Positions 11,361-20,657 of a stretch of DNA of 64,000 nt are shown in pieces (positions within the stretch are counted from its first letter, which is position 1; each line of letters starts with the position of its first letter). The position numbers were made by a program, and so were the translations under genes. Under the pieces are notes generated by a model, which saw nothing but the letters and a program-made list of their open reading frames with translations, was not told where the DNA came from and did no database searches. Source of the DNA: Metabacillus schmidteae (GTDB taxonomy: Bacteria > Bacillota > Bacilli > Bacillales > Bacillaceae); contig NZ_CAESCH010000001.1 in assembly GCF_903166545.1 (NCBI RefSeq), forward strand, positions 3,600,001 through 3,664,000, given 5' to 3'.

Positions 11361-11434
11361 TATACCCCCGTCCTTTCCATTTAGAGATGCTTCAAAAAAA
11401 AAAATCATTGAAGCACCTCAGAAAAATAAACATA

Positions 11435-12835
11435 TTAATGTTGTTCTTCTTTTTCCTTTTCTTGTAGCTTTTGTGCTGTATTAATTGATCCTATATACAT
11501 TGAATCGTAAGCTTCTTTTGATGTTTTAAAAGGACCTCGATCTAAACCGTGCCAATTTAGATTTGTGTACATTGGATTTGTCCGCCCGTTCTCTTGTTCT
11601 CGCTTATTTATATAGTCATTCATTCTGCCTATTAAAAAATTGACTACTTCAGGCTCATCTTCAGCTACATTTTGTAATTCTTTTGGGTCTTTTATGAGAT
11701 GGTACAATTCCACTTCCGGCTTAAAATGAAAATCTGGTTCAAGCGCAATAATCAACTTCCATTCCGGTGTTCTCCAGCCGTGTTTACGCATCCATGTACA
11801 TTCTGTAAGATAGAATTCTGATTCCTGTTTAAACTCATCGTCTTCCCCTCTGACTAAAGACATTAGATTTCTTCCATCAAATGAGATATTTGTTTCTATA
11901 CCTAACAAATCTACTATTGTTGGCATAATATCTTTTATTAAGGAAGAATCAGTAATTCTTTTCCCTTCTGGTAATTTCCCAGGATACTTAAGGATTAATG
12001 GTACAACAAGATTATGTTCATATAGGCTGTGATGATCATACCAGCAATCATGTTCATTTAGGGTTTCTCCGTGATCTGAAGTAATGATGATAAGTGTTTC
12101 TTCTTCTAATCCTAATGTTTCAACAGATGTTAAAATGGTTTGTATGCAAGCATCCATATAGGCTACAGCACCATCGTACTGTGCATCAATGTATTCTGAA
12201 TCAGTACACCCCTCCGGAATCCAAGATGTAATAAAGTCAGAGAATGGTTTAAATTCCTTCATTTCTTTTAAGGAATCATTTGCGGGATCACATTCATCAC
12301 CATCATAAAACATTCTTTCGTATGGATTTGGTGGTAAATATGGCGAATGTGGATCCATATGTCTTAAAAACAGGAAAAATGGTTTATCTTCATTTGCTAG
12401 TCTTTTCAATTCAGGAATGGCAACTTCATTTAAGTTTTGCGCTTTGGGACAACGTCCTGTTTCATCAGGTTGCCAAGCTTCATAGTCAATGTATTTTTGA
12501 AATCCTCTCGATGAAGGGTTTCCAGTAAAGCCAATACATGTTGTGTTATAGCCATTTTCACTAAGAACTTCTGGCAAAGTTTGAACATGTTCACCCAACG
12601 GTCCTTTATGTCTAAGTGCCACAACATCCGTACCGAAGCAATCCATACCAGTAAGCATTGATGCATATCCTGGTGTTGTAGGAATACTTGGGCTAAAGTG
12701 GTTTTCAAATAGCACTCCTGTTTGAGCTACCTTATCAATATGTGGTGTTGTTAATCGATGGTATCCATATGAACTCATTCGATCTCTTCTTAGACTATCA
12801 ATCCCAAAAAGAATGACATTTGCTCCTCTTTTCAT
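11435..12835 (-). CDS. Sulfatase-fold hydrolase (alkaline phosphatase superfamily), Thr nucleophile
   Basis: Protein of 466 residues with the sulfatase fold: metal-binding GIDSLRRD (Asp13), SDHGETLNEHD in the C-terminal half, and the LTG motif at 61-63. At the nucleophile site, where true sulfatases have C/S-x-P-x-R, this protein reads TTPGY (residues 53-57). It therefore lacks the Cys/Ser that becomes formylglycine and the following arginine. Thr nucleophiles occur in phosphoryl-transfer members of this superfamily, so a phosphoester or phosphodiester substrate is more likely than a sulfate. No signal peptide, so cytoplasmic. Ribosome site AAAGGAT overlaps the end of the upstream TIM-barrel gene. 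Confidence 0.88.
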   Translation of the reverse strand: MKRGANVILFGIDSLRRDRMSSYGYHRLTTPHIDKVAQTGVLFENHFSPSIPTTPGYASMLTGMDCFGTDVVALRHKGPLGEHVQTLPEVLSENGYNTTCIGFTGNPSSRGFQKYIDYEAWQPDETGRCPKAQNLNEVAIPELKRLANEDKPFFLFLRHMDPHSPYLPPNPYERMFYDGDECDPANDSLKEMKEFKPFSDFITSWIPEGCTDSEYIDAQYDGAVAYMDACIQTILTSVETLGLEEETLIIITSDHGETLNEHDCWYDHHSLYEHNLVVPLILKYPGKLPEGKRITDSSLIKDIMPTIVDLLGIETNISFDGRNLMSLVRGEDDEFKQESEFYLTECTWMRKHGWRTPEWKLIIALEPDFHFKPEVELYHLIKDPKELQNVAEDEPEVVNFLIGRMNDYINKREQENGRTNPMYTNLNWHGLDRGPFKTSKEAYDSMYIGSINTAQKLQEKEKEEQH

Positions 12836-12841
12836 AGCACA

Positions 12842-13666
12842 TTATCCTTTCTGAACAAAGTTTGTTTCTCTTGCACCTAAAGCTTTTAAGCATGCATTCA
12901 AATATCCATAGCTTTCTGCTGCTACAATTGAAACATCTTCTAAAGAATGTTGATTCGCTCCGATTACTTCTAAACATACCGGTCCGCTGTAATGTCCATC
13001 AACCATTGCTTTACAATAGGCAAAAAGGTCAATATCACCCCGTCCACATGCTTGGTTTTCGATAGTCCCTGGACCTTTAGAACGGCCTTTACAATCTCGA
13101 ATATGAATATGTTTCACTCTTTCTATAACTCTAGTTAGCTCTTCTTCAGGATTTTCATTTCCGCGATAGATGTGACTTGGATCCATATCAATTCCAAATG
13201 ATGGGGATGAAATTTCATTCATAGCTCGAAGTGTTGTTGGTGTATTGTAGATTGCATTACCTACATGTGCTTTTACACAAAGGGTGACACCATAGGTTTC
13301 TGCTTTTTTTGATAATCGGTAAAGAGTTTCAATTGACTGCTGAAGATCACCCTCAACTCCTGATTTACCTCCAGGTCCCACATTAATGATCGGAATGCCA
13401 ATTTCAGCTCCTGCCTCAAAAGCTTTGGTCAGCCGATCTTCATCTAATGAAGCAACCTCCATTGACAGAAATTCTAGGTTATTTTCCTGAATTACCGACT
13501 TTAATTCTTCTGCCTGCTCTTTCCAACGATCTAAATCTAAATGCTCACACATTCCTTTTATAGCAGAAATTTCTACTCCATCATATCCACACAAAGCAAT
13601 TTGTTTGGCAGCTGTCGCAAAATCAAAATCCTTAAATAAAACAGAATTTACCCCAAGTTTAATCAT
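12842..13666 (-). CDS. Sugar phosphate isomerase/epimerase (AP-endonuclease-2 family TIM barrel)
   Basis: TIM-barrel protein of 274 residues of the IolE/xylose-isomerase-like group. Visible metal-site segments are FLSMEVAS, GIDMDPSHI, HIHIRDCKG and CLEVIGAN, placing Glu/Asp/His ligands at strand ends. Such proteins isomerise, epimerise, dehydrate or eliminate keto-sugars and keto-inositols. The start overlaps the stop of the upstream Gfo/Idh gene as ATGA with GGAGGG ahead, so the two are coupled. Together they could form an oxidation-then-rearrangement pair. Confidence 0.88.
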   Translation of the reverse strand: MIKLGVNSVLFKDFDFATAAKQIALCGYDGVEISAIKGMCEHLDLDRWKEQAEELKSVIQENNLEFLSMEVASLDEDRLTKAFEAGAEIGIPIINVGPGGKSGVEGDLQQSIETLYRLSKKAETYGVTLCVKAHVGNAIYNTPTTLRAMNEISSPSFGIDMDPSHIYRGNENPEEELTRVIERVKHIHIRDCKGRSKGPGTIENQACGRGDIDLFAYCKAMVDGHYSGPVCLEVIGANQHSLEDVSIVAAESYGYLNACLKALGARETNFVQKG

Positions 13667-14685
13667 TTTATCCCTCCTGAAATTAACTCTACATCTTTTA
13701 CATCAACGATTGACCCAGTTTCAAATGATAGAATGGCTGCTTCAATAATTTGCTGTGCCTTTAAGGCATCTTCCCCTGAACCATCCACTTGATCATATGG
13801 AACACCGCCTATTAACTGATTAATAAATGAATCAATACGTGATTTAAACGTTTCCGGAAATGATCTCATTCCTCCAAGATAACGATAGCTTTCTGTCTCA
13901 ATACTTGTTCTTGGGTAAAATGTTAATTGTTCACATGCATCTTCAAGGACAAATCGACCTTTCGAGCCTACTACTTCACATAGTTCTAACCCATAGCTTG
14001 CTCCAGCATCATAGCTTCCTACTAAATTTCCAATTGCACCATTCTCAAACTCTAGTATGATTTGAGTGTTTGACCAAATTTGTCTTCCTTCCCCCTTCAT
14101 CATAAACGCCCCAACTCTTTTCACATCACCGCCGAAATATCTGATCACATCGAAGGAGTGTGGGTGTAATGCGCGTAAATGAAACCAAGGTGAGCTCTCT
14201 ACTGGATTGTTAATCCACATTCTCATATTGATCATATGGAGTTTTCCTAGACGGCCATTTATCACCCAATCCTTCGCTTTTTCAGCAGCTGGTGTAAACC
14301 TGTGGTTGAGATTTACTGCATAAGGAATCTTATTTTGCCTGGCAAGCTCAACCATTTTTCTGCCTTCTTCAATATTGTTTGAAATCGGCTTTTCACCAAG
14401 TACAGGAATTCCAACGTTCAACAATTCCATTGTTGGCTCAAAATGCTCACTTCCATTTTCTTCACCTTTTGTACAAACGCTTACAAGATCTAACTCTATT
14501 CCGCTATCCAGCATCTCTTTAACACTGTAGAATGCTTTACAGCCAAATTTATTGGCTGCCTGATCTGCTTTTACTTTCAGGATGTCACATACTGCTACAA
14601 TTTCGGTATTCTGATTTTCTTTATAAACTGAAGCATGTATACTTCCAATGTTCCCTATTCCTACAACTGCTACTTTTAACGTCAT
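13663..14685 (-). CDS. Gfo/Idh/MocA-family oxidoreductase (copy 2)
   Basis: Second sugar/cyclitol dehydrogenase in the cluster, 340 residues from the ATG at 14685, which has GGAGG eight bases upstream; an in-frame ATG five codons earlier overlaps that site. The Rossmann start is VAVVGIGNIGSIH and the conserved EKP is in GEKPISNN. It shares many blocks with the copy at 10362-11360. It is translationally coupled to the TIM-barrel gene. Substrate unknown. Confidence 0.9.
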   Translation of the reverse strand: MTLKVAVVGIGNIGSIHASVYKENQNTEIVAVCDILKVKADQAANKFGCKAFYSVKEMLDSGIELDLVSVCTKGEENGSEHFEPTMELLNVGIPVLGEKPISNNIEEGRKMVELARQNKIPYAVNLNHRFTPAAEKAKDWVINGRLGKLHMINMRMWINNPVESSPWFHLRALHPHSFDVIRYFGGDVKRVGAFMMKGEGRQIWSNTQIILEFENGAIGNLVGSYDAGASYGLELCEVVGSKGRFVLEDACEQLTFYPRTSIETESYRYLGGMRSFPETFKSRIDSFINQLIGGVPYDQVDGSGEDALKAQQIIEAAILSFETGSIVDVKDVELISGGIK

Positions 14686-14765
14686 TTCTTCATCCTCCAT
14701 TTAAGCATTTAACATTTCATTTCTCGTACCTGCCTACGTAAAACACCAATTGGTTTCGACTTCTC

Positions 14766-15134
14766 CTACCCTTCGATCGCATACCCCATTGTGGTAAACA
14801 GAGCAAGTGCTTCTTGTGATGTATCTAATCTGCTATGCTGGACAATAATGGGTACACTACTATCTACCTTTATTGCATACGGAATATTTCTAGGAACTAA
14901 ATTACCTTCACGGTCTTTTAATTTATCTAACCGAATATGATGTGTTCTTTTTGAGCCACATTCTGAGAAAAACAACTCCATGGGATCTCGATCTTCAAAA
15001 TAAAATGTCAGTTGAATGTCTGCATGATCTTCTGTTAAATTTAATACACAAACCGCCTCATGGCTGATTTGATCCCCCATACTTTTGGGCTGTAAAAACC
15101 CATCTGGAATAATCCATGTATACTTTCCTGCCAA
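14766..15134 (-). CDS. ASRT-like (sensory rhodopsin transducer family) small beta protein
   Basis: 122-residue protein with the WIIPDGFLQP motif near the N-terminus and the downstream SECGSKRTHHIRLDKL region typical of the Anabaena sensory rhodopsin transducer superfamily. No rhodopsin gene is nearby. Most members lie in sugar-metabolism operons and have been proposed to bind small molecules such as sugars, which fits this context. TTG start, with GGGGA about eight bases upstream. It may be a sensor, a mutarotase-like helper or a ligand carrier; the sequence does not decide. Confidence 0.85.
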   Translation of the reverse strand: MAGKYTWIIPDGFLQPKSMGDQISHEAVCVLNLTEDHADIQLTFYFEDRDPMELFFSECGSKRTHHIRLDKLKDREGNLVPRNIPYAIKVDSSVPIIVQHSRLDTSQEALALFTTMGYAIEG

Positions 15135-15338
15135 TATACATTCCCCATTTCCTTTCTATTTTTTTACTTTCTATATATTAATGATCCTTGAGTAAATATT
15201 AACTAAAACCACCCAGGTTCTTCATTGCTCATTCTGCCACTTTAATGGTCATTCAGGCCAAACATGATATTTAACACTTTAAGCATAGATTTATCAATTA
15301 ATTCTACATGGTGTAATTACCTCAATATTATTGAGAGG

Positions 15339-16166
15339 TTAGATTTTTACAGCACCGGAAGTTAATCCTTTCATAAACAGCCTCATTGTAAATAAGAACA
15401 AGATGAGTAATGGCAACGAAGCAATTGTGTACCCTGCAAACATCGGTCCATATAATGTTTGTGATACAAATTGACTTTCAAATTGAATCAGTCCTACTGT
15501 TATTGGGAATTTACTTGAATCGCTCAATAAAACAAGTGGCATCATATACTCATTCCAAATGGCTAAAAGATTCCATATCGCCATTGTACCTATGATCGGC
15601 TTGGATAATGGAAGTACAATCTGCCAAAATACACGAAGCTCGCCACAACCATCAATACGTGCTGCTTCAAATAACTCCTCCGGCAAGGAGGCAAATGATT
15701 GCCTAAAAACAAAAATAGTAAAGGCTTGGCCTCCAGCTGCGAAGGCAATAATTAAACCAATATAGGAATCTAGTAATCCAAAGCTTTTCACTAGTAAGAA
15801 AAGAGGAATTAATGTAAGTAATCCCGGTATCATGAGTAAGGCAACAACAGACATATATAGGAAGTTTTTCCCCTTAAATCGTAAGCGTGCAAAGGAATAT
15901 CCCGCTAGAGCTGAAGTGGCTATGATAATTAATACACTTACTACTCCAATAAAAACAGAATTAAAAATATATCCACCAATAGATTCCCATGCAATTGCAT
16001 AATTTTCAAAATGCAAAGGAAACGTTATACCAAAGAAATTACTGTAAAACTGTCCGTTTGTTTTAAACGAAGTAATAATCATATAGAAAAACGGGTAAAG
16101 TGCAATAAATGCCATTAAAATGAGAAATAGATGGCTCCATATATCTTGCTTAAATGTCTTGAGCAT
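15339..16166 (-). CDS. ABC sugar transporter permease, MalG type
   Basis: Inner-membrane permease of 275 residues with six hydrophobic segments. The EAA loop reads EAARIDGCGELRVFWQIVLPLSKP, the contact for the ATPase. The C-terminus ends MKGLTSGAVK, typical of MalG/LacG-type CUT1 permeases. It follows its MalF-type partner by 19 bases. No ATPase gene is in the cluster, so a shared MsmX-like ATPase encoded elsewhere is expected, as in B. subtilis. The 200 bases after it, before the ASRT-like gene, show no gene. Confidence 0.93.
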   Translation of the reverse strand: MLKTFKQDIWSHLFLILMAFIALYPFFYMIITSFKTNGQFYSNFFGITFPLHFENYAIAWESIGGYIFNSVFIGVVSVLIIIATSALAGYSFARLRFKGKNFLYMSVVALLMIPGLLTLIPLFLLVKSFGLLDSYIGLIIAFAAGGQAFTIFVFRQSFASLPEELFEAARIDGCGELRVFWQIVLPLSKPIIGTMAIWNLLAIWNEYMMPLVLLSDSSKFPITVGLIQFESQFVSQTLYGPMFAGYTIASLPLLILFLFTMRLFMKGLTSGAVKI

Positions 16167-16185
16167 TGTAATCTCCTTTCATTAC

Positions 16186-17133
16186 TTATGCTTTGTATTC
16201 TGTACTTGGATTTATAAATTTCATCTGAATCCAAGTTAAGATCAGTACAATTACAAAAATGATCATAGAAACAGCCATCCCTAACCCAAATTCTCCGTTT
16301 TGGAAGGCAAGAAAATACATATACAGCCCAGGAACATATGAGGAATAACCAGGTCCTCCATTTGTCATAACTAGTGGAAGCGTTACGTTTTGAAGTAATT
16401 GGATAACCGTTAAGATTAGAATTAATTTCACTTGTCCCATAACTAAAGGAATTTCAATTTGAAAAAATCTCCTAACCTTTGTAATTCCGTCTAGTTTTGC
16501 TGATTCATAGACACTTTCTGAAATAGACTGTAATCCTGCATAGAAAATTAATAGATTAAAAGGGACGACAAAAGGGAAACCTACGAACATCAAAGCATAT
16601 AGTGCAATGTTTGGATCACCAAGCCAGTTCTGAATAATCCCTTCAAGTCCTAATGTTTTCAATAATGTATTAAGAACTCCAACATTGGGATCATAAATAA
16701 ACCCCCAAATCATAAACATAACAATTCCTGGAACGACAACTGGAATAACAAATAATACTCGGTAAATATATTGCATTCTTTTACTTTTCAAATGAAAGAT
16801 GATGACAGCAACGAATAATGGAACAAGCAATTCAACGATGACTTTAACAATTGTCCATATCCCTACATTTTTCATGGAAATCAAAAAGATTTTGTCTTTG
16901 AACAAAGAAATATAATTTTGAAGACCAGTGAATTGAGGCTGGTTAAATCCGTCCCAATTTGTAAATGAAAAGCCGATTGCGATTAAGGCAGGGTAATACA
17001 TAAACGTAATTAGTAGAATAAAGGAAGGTATAAGCATACCGTAACCGGATTTCCAATTATATCGCAATTTTCCTGACTTTTTCTTTTTCGTTATTACATT
17101 ACTTTTTTCTAATTGCTGGACTGTTTCAGGCAC
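16186..17133 (-). CDS. ABC sugar transporter permease, MalF type
   Basis: Permease of 315 residues and about six transmembrane segments after a lysine-rich cytoplasmic N-terminus. The EAA loop is ESAKLDGITKVRRFFQIEIP. I prefer the GTG at 17133, since AAAGGAGA lies seven bases upstream; the in-frame ATG six codons earlier lies before that site. It pairs with the MalG-type permease and with the binding lipoprotein encoded upstream. Confidence 0.92.
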   Translation of the reverse strand: MPETVQQLEKSNVITKKKKSGKLRYNWKSGYGMLIPSFILLITFMYYPALIAIGFSFTNWDGFNQPQFTGLQNYISLFKDKIFLISMKNVGIWTIVKVIVELLVPLFVAVIIFHLKSKRMQYIYRVLFVIPVVVPGIVMFMIWGFIYDPNVGVLNTLLKTLGLEGIIQNWLGDPNIALYALMFVGFPFVVPFNLLIFYAGLQSISESVYESAKLDGITKVRRFFQIEIPLVMGQVKLILILTVIQLLQNVTLPLVMTNGGPGYSSYVPGLYMYFLAFQNGEFGLGMAVSMIIFVIVLILTWIQMKFINPSTEYKA

Positions 17134-17236
17134 AAGTATCTCTCCTTTCATTAAGAAAGCGGGCTAGTTTTCACTATCATCGATTGTTAAGCTTAAAGAT
17201 TCCTAGATAAAAGTTTAGCCCGCACTCGTTTATTTA

Positions 17237-18742
17237 TTATTCATCCAAGTATTCTGATAAATCCCAGTTGTTTTGCTGGATCAATGAATCAGCTGTCTTT
17301 TCCATTTCAGTATCTGCCACCTTAGCAAACTCCTCTAGTGAGGTATCACCAAGAATATATCCTTGGAAAGCACGATAGATTGCATCAAGCTCTTTCTTTT
17401 CAAGGTTGATTCCACCAAACACACTTTGTAGAGGTTGATTTGCAAGATCTGTTAAACCAGTTAGTTCTTCAATTGGTTGTGCACCTGCTATAGTAGGAAC
17501 ATTTTCCCCTAATTCATTCACTATTGCTTCATTATGCTCCGGGGTCGTAATATACATTAACCAGTCCACGATCGCCTTCTCTTTAGCTGGTGTTAACGTA
17601 TTATTTGCTTTCTTGGTCGGTACAGCATATTGAAAGGATGAACTAGGACCGCCAATGGCTGCAGACGAGTCAAAATCTGTTGCGAATTCTGAAGTTGCTG
17701 TATCAGGAAACGGATTCTTAAAAGATGACCATTCAAAATCTGGGTTTGCTGATTTAATTTGTTGTGATGCCCAAGAACCATCGAAATACATCCCAACTTC
17801 TCCAGTTAAAAAGGCAAGCATTGTGCCTTGTCCATTTGAATCACCACCAGTGAAATCTGGTTGCCAATATTGTGAAAAGTCTTTTAAAATAGGCCAAATC
17901 GCCATCCATTGTTCATTTTCAGATCCGAAGACACCTTTTTTAATGGCAATAACTTGGTCTTGATTTGTAATACCCTCATTACCTGTATATCTCAGATCAT
18001 CTTATTCATCAGCGAAGAAGTTTGTAAAAAACAGTCGAGTTAACCATGTTATACGATCTGTTCCGGTAGGTGTCGAAGCAAGATTCCATGCAAATGGTAT
18101 ATAACCGGCATCTTTTAATTTTTGACATGCTTCAATAAACTCTGACCATGTCGTAGGCATTTCTTTGATACCTGCTTTTTCAAATGCTTCTTTGTTAAAA
18201 TAAGTTGCGGTTCCAACGTAATCTCCATTTATGATATAAGTACTTCCATCCGCTGATTTCGTATCAGATATAATTTGTTGGTTTAAAAGTTCATTCCAAG
18301 GTTTATTGTCAACATAAGGATTGGGCTGATCTAAGTATTTTGACAAATCTGTAAGTGTTCCTTTTGCTAATGCAGTATTCGCATCATACCATTGGCTCCA
18401 AATAATATCTGGTAATTGCCCACCAGATGCCTTTGTTCGAACCCATGTCATATAATCTTGATCCGCAGGTAATCCTTTAATAAAGTCAATTTTAATTCCT
18501 GTTTCTTTCTCATACTCCTCAGCCAACTTTTTTAATTCCGTTGCAGGCTTTTGATTTGCATTTAATACCCGGTTGGGACTATAGGTTCCCGCATACATCG
18601 TGATTGTTCCACTGAATTCTTCATCATCCGTTGTTTCTGTCGTTTCTTCTGGAGAAGAGCTAGGAACGATACAACCTGTAAGCACTGATGAAATTAATAG
18701 AATAATAGTAGAAATCAAACCCAATTTCCTTAAGCTATTCAT
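17237..18742 (-). pseudogene. ABC sugar-binding lipoprotein interrupted by an in-frame stop
   Basis: Extracellular solute-binding protein of the CUT1 importer. It has a lipoprotein signal with lipobox LTGC near residue 24 and the usual alternating sugar-binding fold (TMYAGTYSPN, WSQWYDANTA, GEVGMYFDGSWA). A single TAA at 18002-18004 splits the frame after FFTNFFADE; the same frame then continues without shift for 255 codons to a normal C-terminus. Total would be about 500 residues, the family length. ATG at 18742 with AGGAG upstream. It may be a point nonsense mutation, a sequencing error, or read through. If real, the importer lacks its receptor. Confidence 0.87.
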
Positions 18743-18825
18743 AAAATCCACTCCTAATTTTTGGCATTCACTTTAATACTAAATAAAAAATGCAAAATAT
18801 TCAGATATTTAGCGCTATATCTCTA

Positions 18826-20220
18826 CTACTTACTACTGCTATTTGTTTTTACACCGAAATCAATTTTTTGTCGTATAGGATTAGCTTTCCATTCATCCCA
18901 TGTCATCCCGTATTCTGAGAGAACCTTCTCAATCCTCCTTCTAAAAGGAAGTCCCTCTTCTCTTAAAACAACTGACATTGGGTCTTCTCTGTCATCAAGT
19001 TTAGATTCTACCCATTCATTCAACTTCTTTTTAAATCTATCTACTTGACCAGGAAGCAAATGAGAAAGATTATTCTCTTCATTTGGATCATTAATTACGT
19101 CATAAAGCTCAGTTGGAGGTCGGCTAAAAGGACCTGGATCATATGTTTCGATGTATTTATATTGTTCGGTCCGAATACCTCTAGATGCTTGCCAAGCACA
19201 TTCACTTAGAAAAATTTGAGAATGATGTTCTTCATGCTCACCGTGAATTAATGGCCAGAGACTCTTACCATCAAGATTGTCTGGTAATTCATGACCAATT
19301 GCTTCAAGAATGGTTGGCATCAAGTCAGCATGTTGAACTAAACGATTAACTCTGATACCTTCTGGTATTTTTCTTGGCCAACGAATAATCATTGGTACAT
19401 GCACCGTTGCTTCATAAAGTCCACAATGATCCCAATAAATATCATGCTCTGTTAAGCTTTCTCCATGATCTCCAAACAAGATAAGCATTGTGTCATCCTT
19501 AATTCCCAATTCACATAAATAATCATCTAAATCTTTTATCATATCATCTAAATATCTAATTTCTGCATCATATAAAGCGTTTACATAATTTGAATCAGTA
19601 ATATTCCCCAGTAAATCGAAGTGGTGATACTTAAAAAATGGATATGCAGGGTGATTATACGCCGGCTCCATGCTTTTATTCGTTAAATCATAAGGATTTT
19701 TAGTAGAATCATAAAATTCCGGAATATATTCTTTAGGTGGTAAATAAGGTGTATGCGGGTCCCAATAGTGCAGAAATAAAAAGAAGTCTTCATCTTTATG
19801 TTCATTTATCCATGGTTTCGCAAGATTATTAATGGTCTGACCATCAATCCATCTTGTTTTTCCAATAGTATTTATATAATATTGATATCCTCTGGCGAAC
19901 CATTCCTTTAAATGATATAAATTATCTACAGCAGCTGTGGTATATCCTGTTTTTCTTAATATAGTTGGAAGCCATTCGTAGTCTTTTTGTAAATTAGACG
20001 ATTGGGAACCATGTGATACAACCCCAGTCGTTAATCCAACTTTTCCAGTGAATAAACAAGTGTGAGCAACTTCTGTTGGAATATCCGATGCATATGCTTT
20101 TTCAAATAGAACTCCTTGCTTTGCTATTTGATCAATATAAGGACTTGTTGGATGTTTATACCCATAACACCCCAGATTCTTCGCCCTAAGCGTATCTAGT
20201 GAAATAAAAATGATCTTCAC
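18826..20220 (-). CDS. Sulfatase-fold hydrolase (second copy), Thr nucleophile
   Basis: 464-residue member of the alkaline phosphatase superfamily and first gene of the cluster. Metal ligands are in FISLDTLRAK (Asp9) and FGDHGESLTEHD. The nucleophile site reads TEVAH (residues 49-53) before LFTG, so again Thr stands where sulfatases have Cys/Ser, and the arginine is His. It is distinct from the enzyme at 11435-12835 but of the same type, so the two may remove different groups or act in turn. GTG start after AGGGGGG. No signal peptide. Confidence 0.87.
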   Translation of the reverse strand: MKIIFISLDTLRAKNLGCYGYKHPTSPYIDQIAKQGVLFEKAYASDIPTEVAHTCLFTGKVGLTTGVVSHGSQSSNLQKDYEWLPTILRKTGYTTAAVDNLYHLKEWFARGYQYYINTIGKTRWIDGQTINNLAKPWINEHKDEDFFLFLHYWDPHTPYLPPKEYIPEFYDSTKNPYDLTNKSMEPAYNHPAYPFFKYHHFDLLGNITDSNYVNALYDAEIRYLDDMIKDLDDYLCELGIKDDTMLILFGDHGESLTEHDIYWDHCGLYEATVHVPMIIRWPRKIPEGIRVNRLVQHADLMPTILEAIGHELPDNLDGKSLWPLIHGEHEEHHSQIFLSECAWQASRGIRTEQYKYIETYDPGPFSRPPTELYDVINDPNEENNLSHLLPGQVDRFKKKLNEWVESKLDDREDPMSVVLREEGLPFRRRIEKVLSEYGMTWDEWKANPIRQKIDFGVKTNSSSK

Positions 20221-20657
20221 ATTACCCCCCCTATGCCTTAATGATAAAAAGGTAATTAATGACTTGCCTTTTTTATATCTTACTTTTTTAAAAATATAAA
20301 TTCGTGGTCATTAAGGACATATTATTGGTGGATTAAGCCAAAAAGGTAAGTTTTTCAATAGAACCTTAATAGTGAAAAGTTGATTAGTTAATTAACTGTT
20401 TCATATGTCCTGGTATTTAATTTATTTTTAGCTCTTCTTTAAAGGCTTCCAATCTCATTTTTCACACACAGAAAAAAGGGTCGGTTTGACATTAGAGACC
20501 ATGTACAAAATTCTTTTCCATAGAAGTTATAACAAATCACTTTCAAAACTAGAGCAGTCTTTTTGAAAATAAAAATGCTTACTCCTTTTTATGAAGTAAG
20601 CCTTGATTGTATAAAGAAGACTATTAGTCTTTCGATCTATATTTCAACATTTATCAT
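20221..20657. other. Intergenic region upstream of the sugar cluster
   Basis: No coding region is supported. It must contain the promoter for the minus-strand cluster starting at 20220; AT-rich tracts are present but I could not fix a convincing -35/-10 pair. No CRE-like palindrome was recognised. Confidence 0.4.

Noticed and set aside
11435..20220. Calling the two hydrolases true sulfatases acting on sulfated polysaccharide
   Set aside because: Both lack the Cys/Ser formylglycine site and a signal peptide, and no sulfatase-maturing enzyme is nearby.
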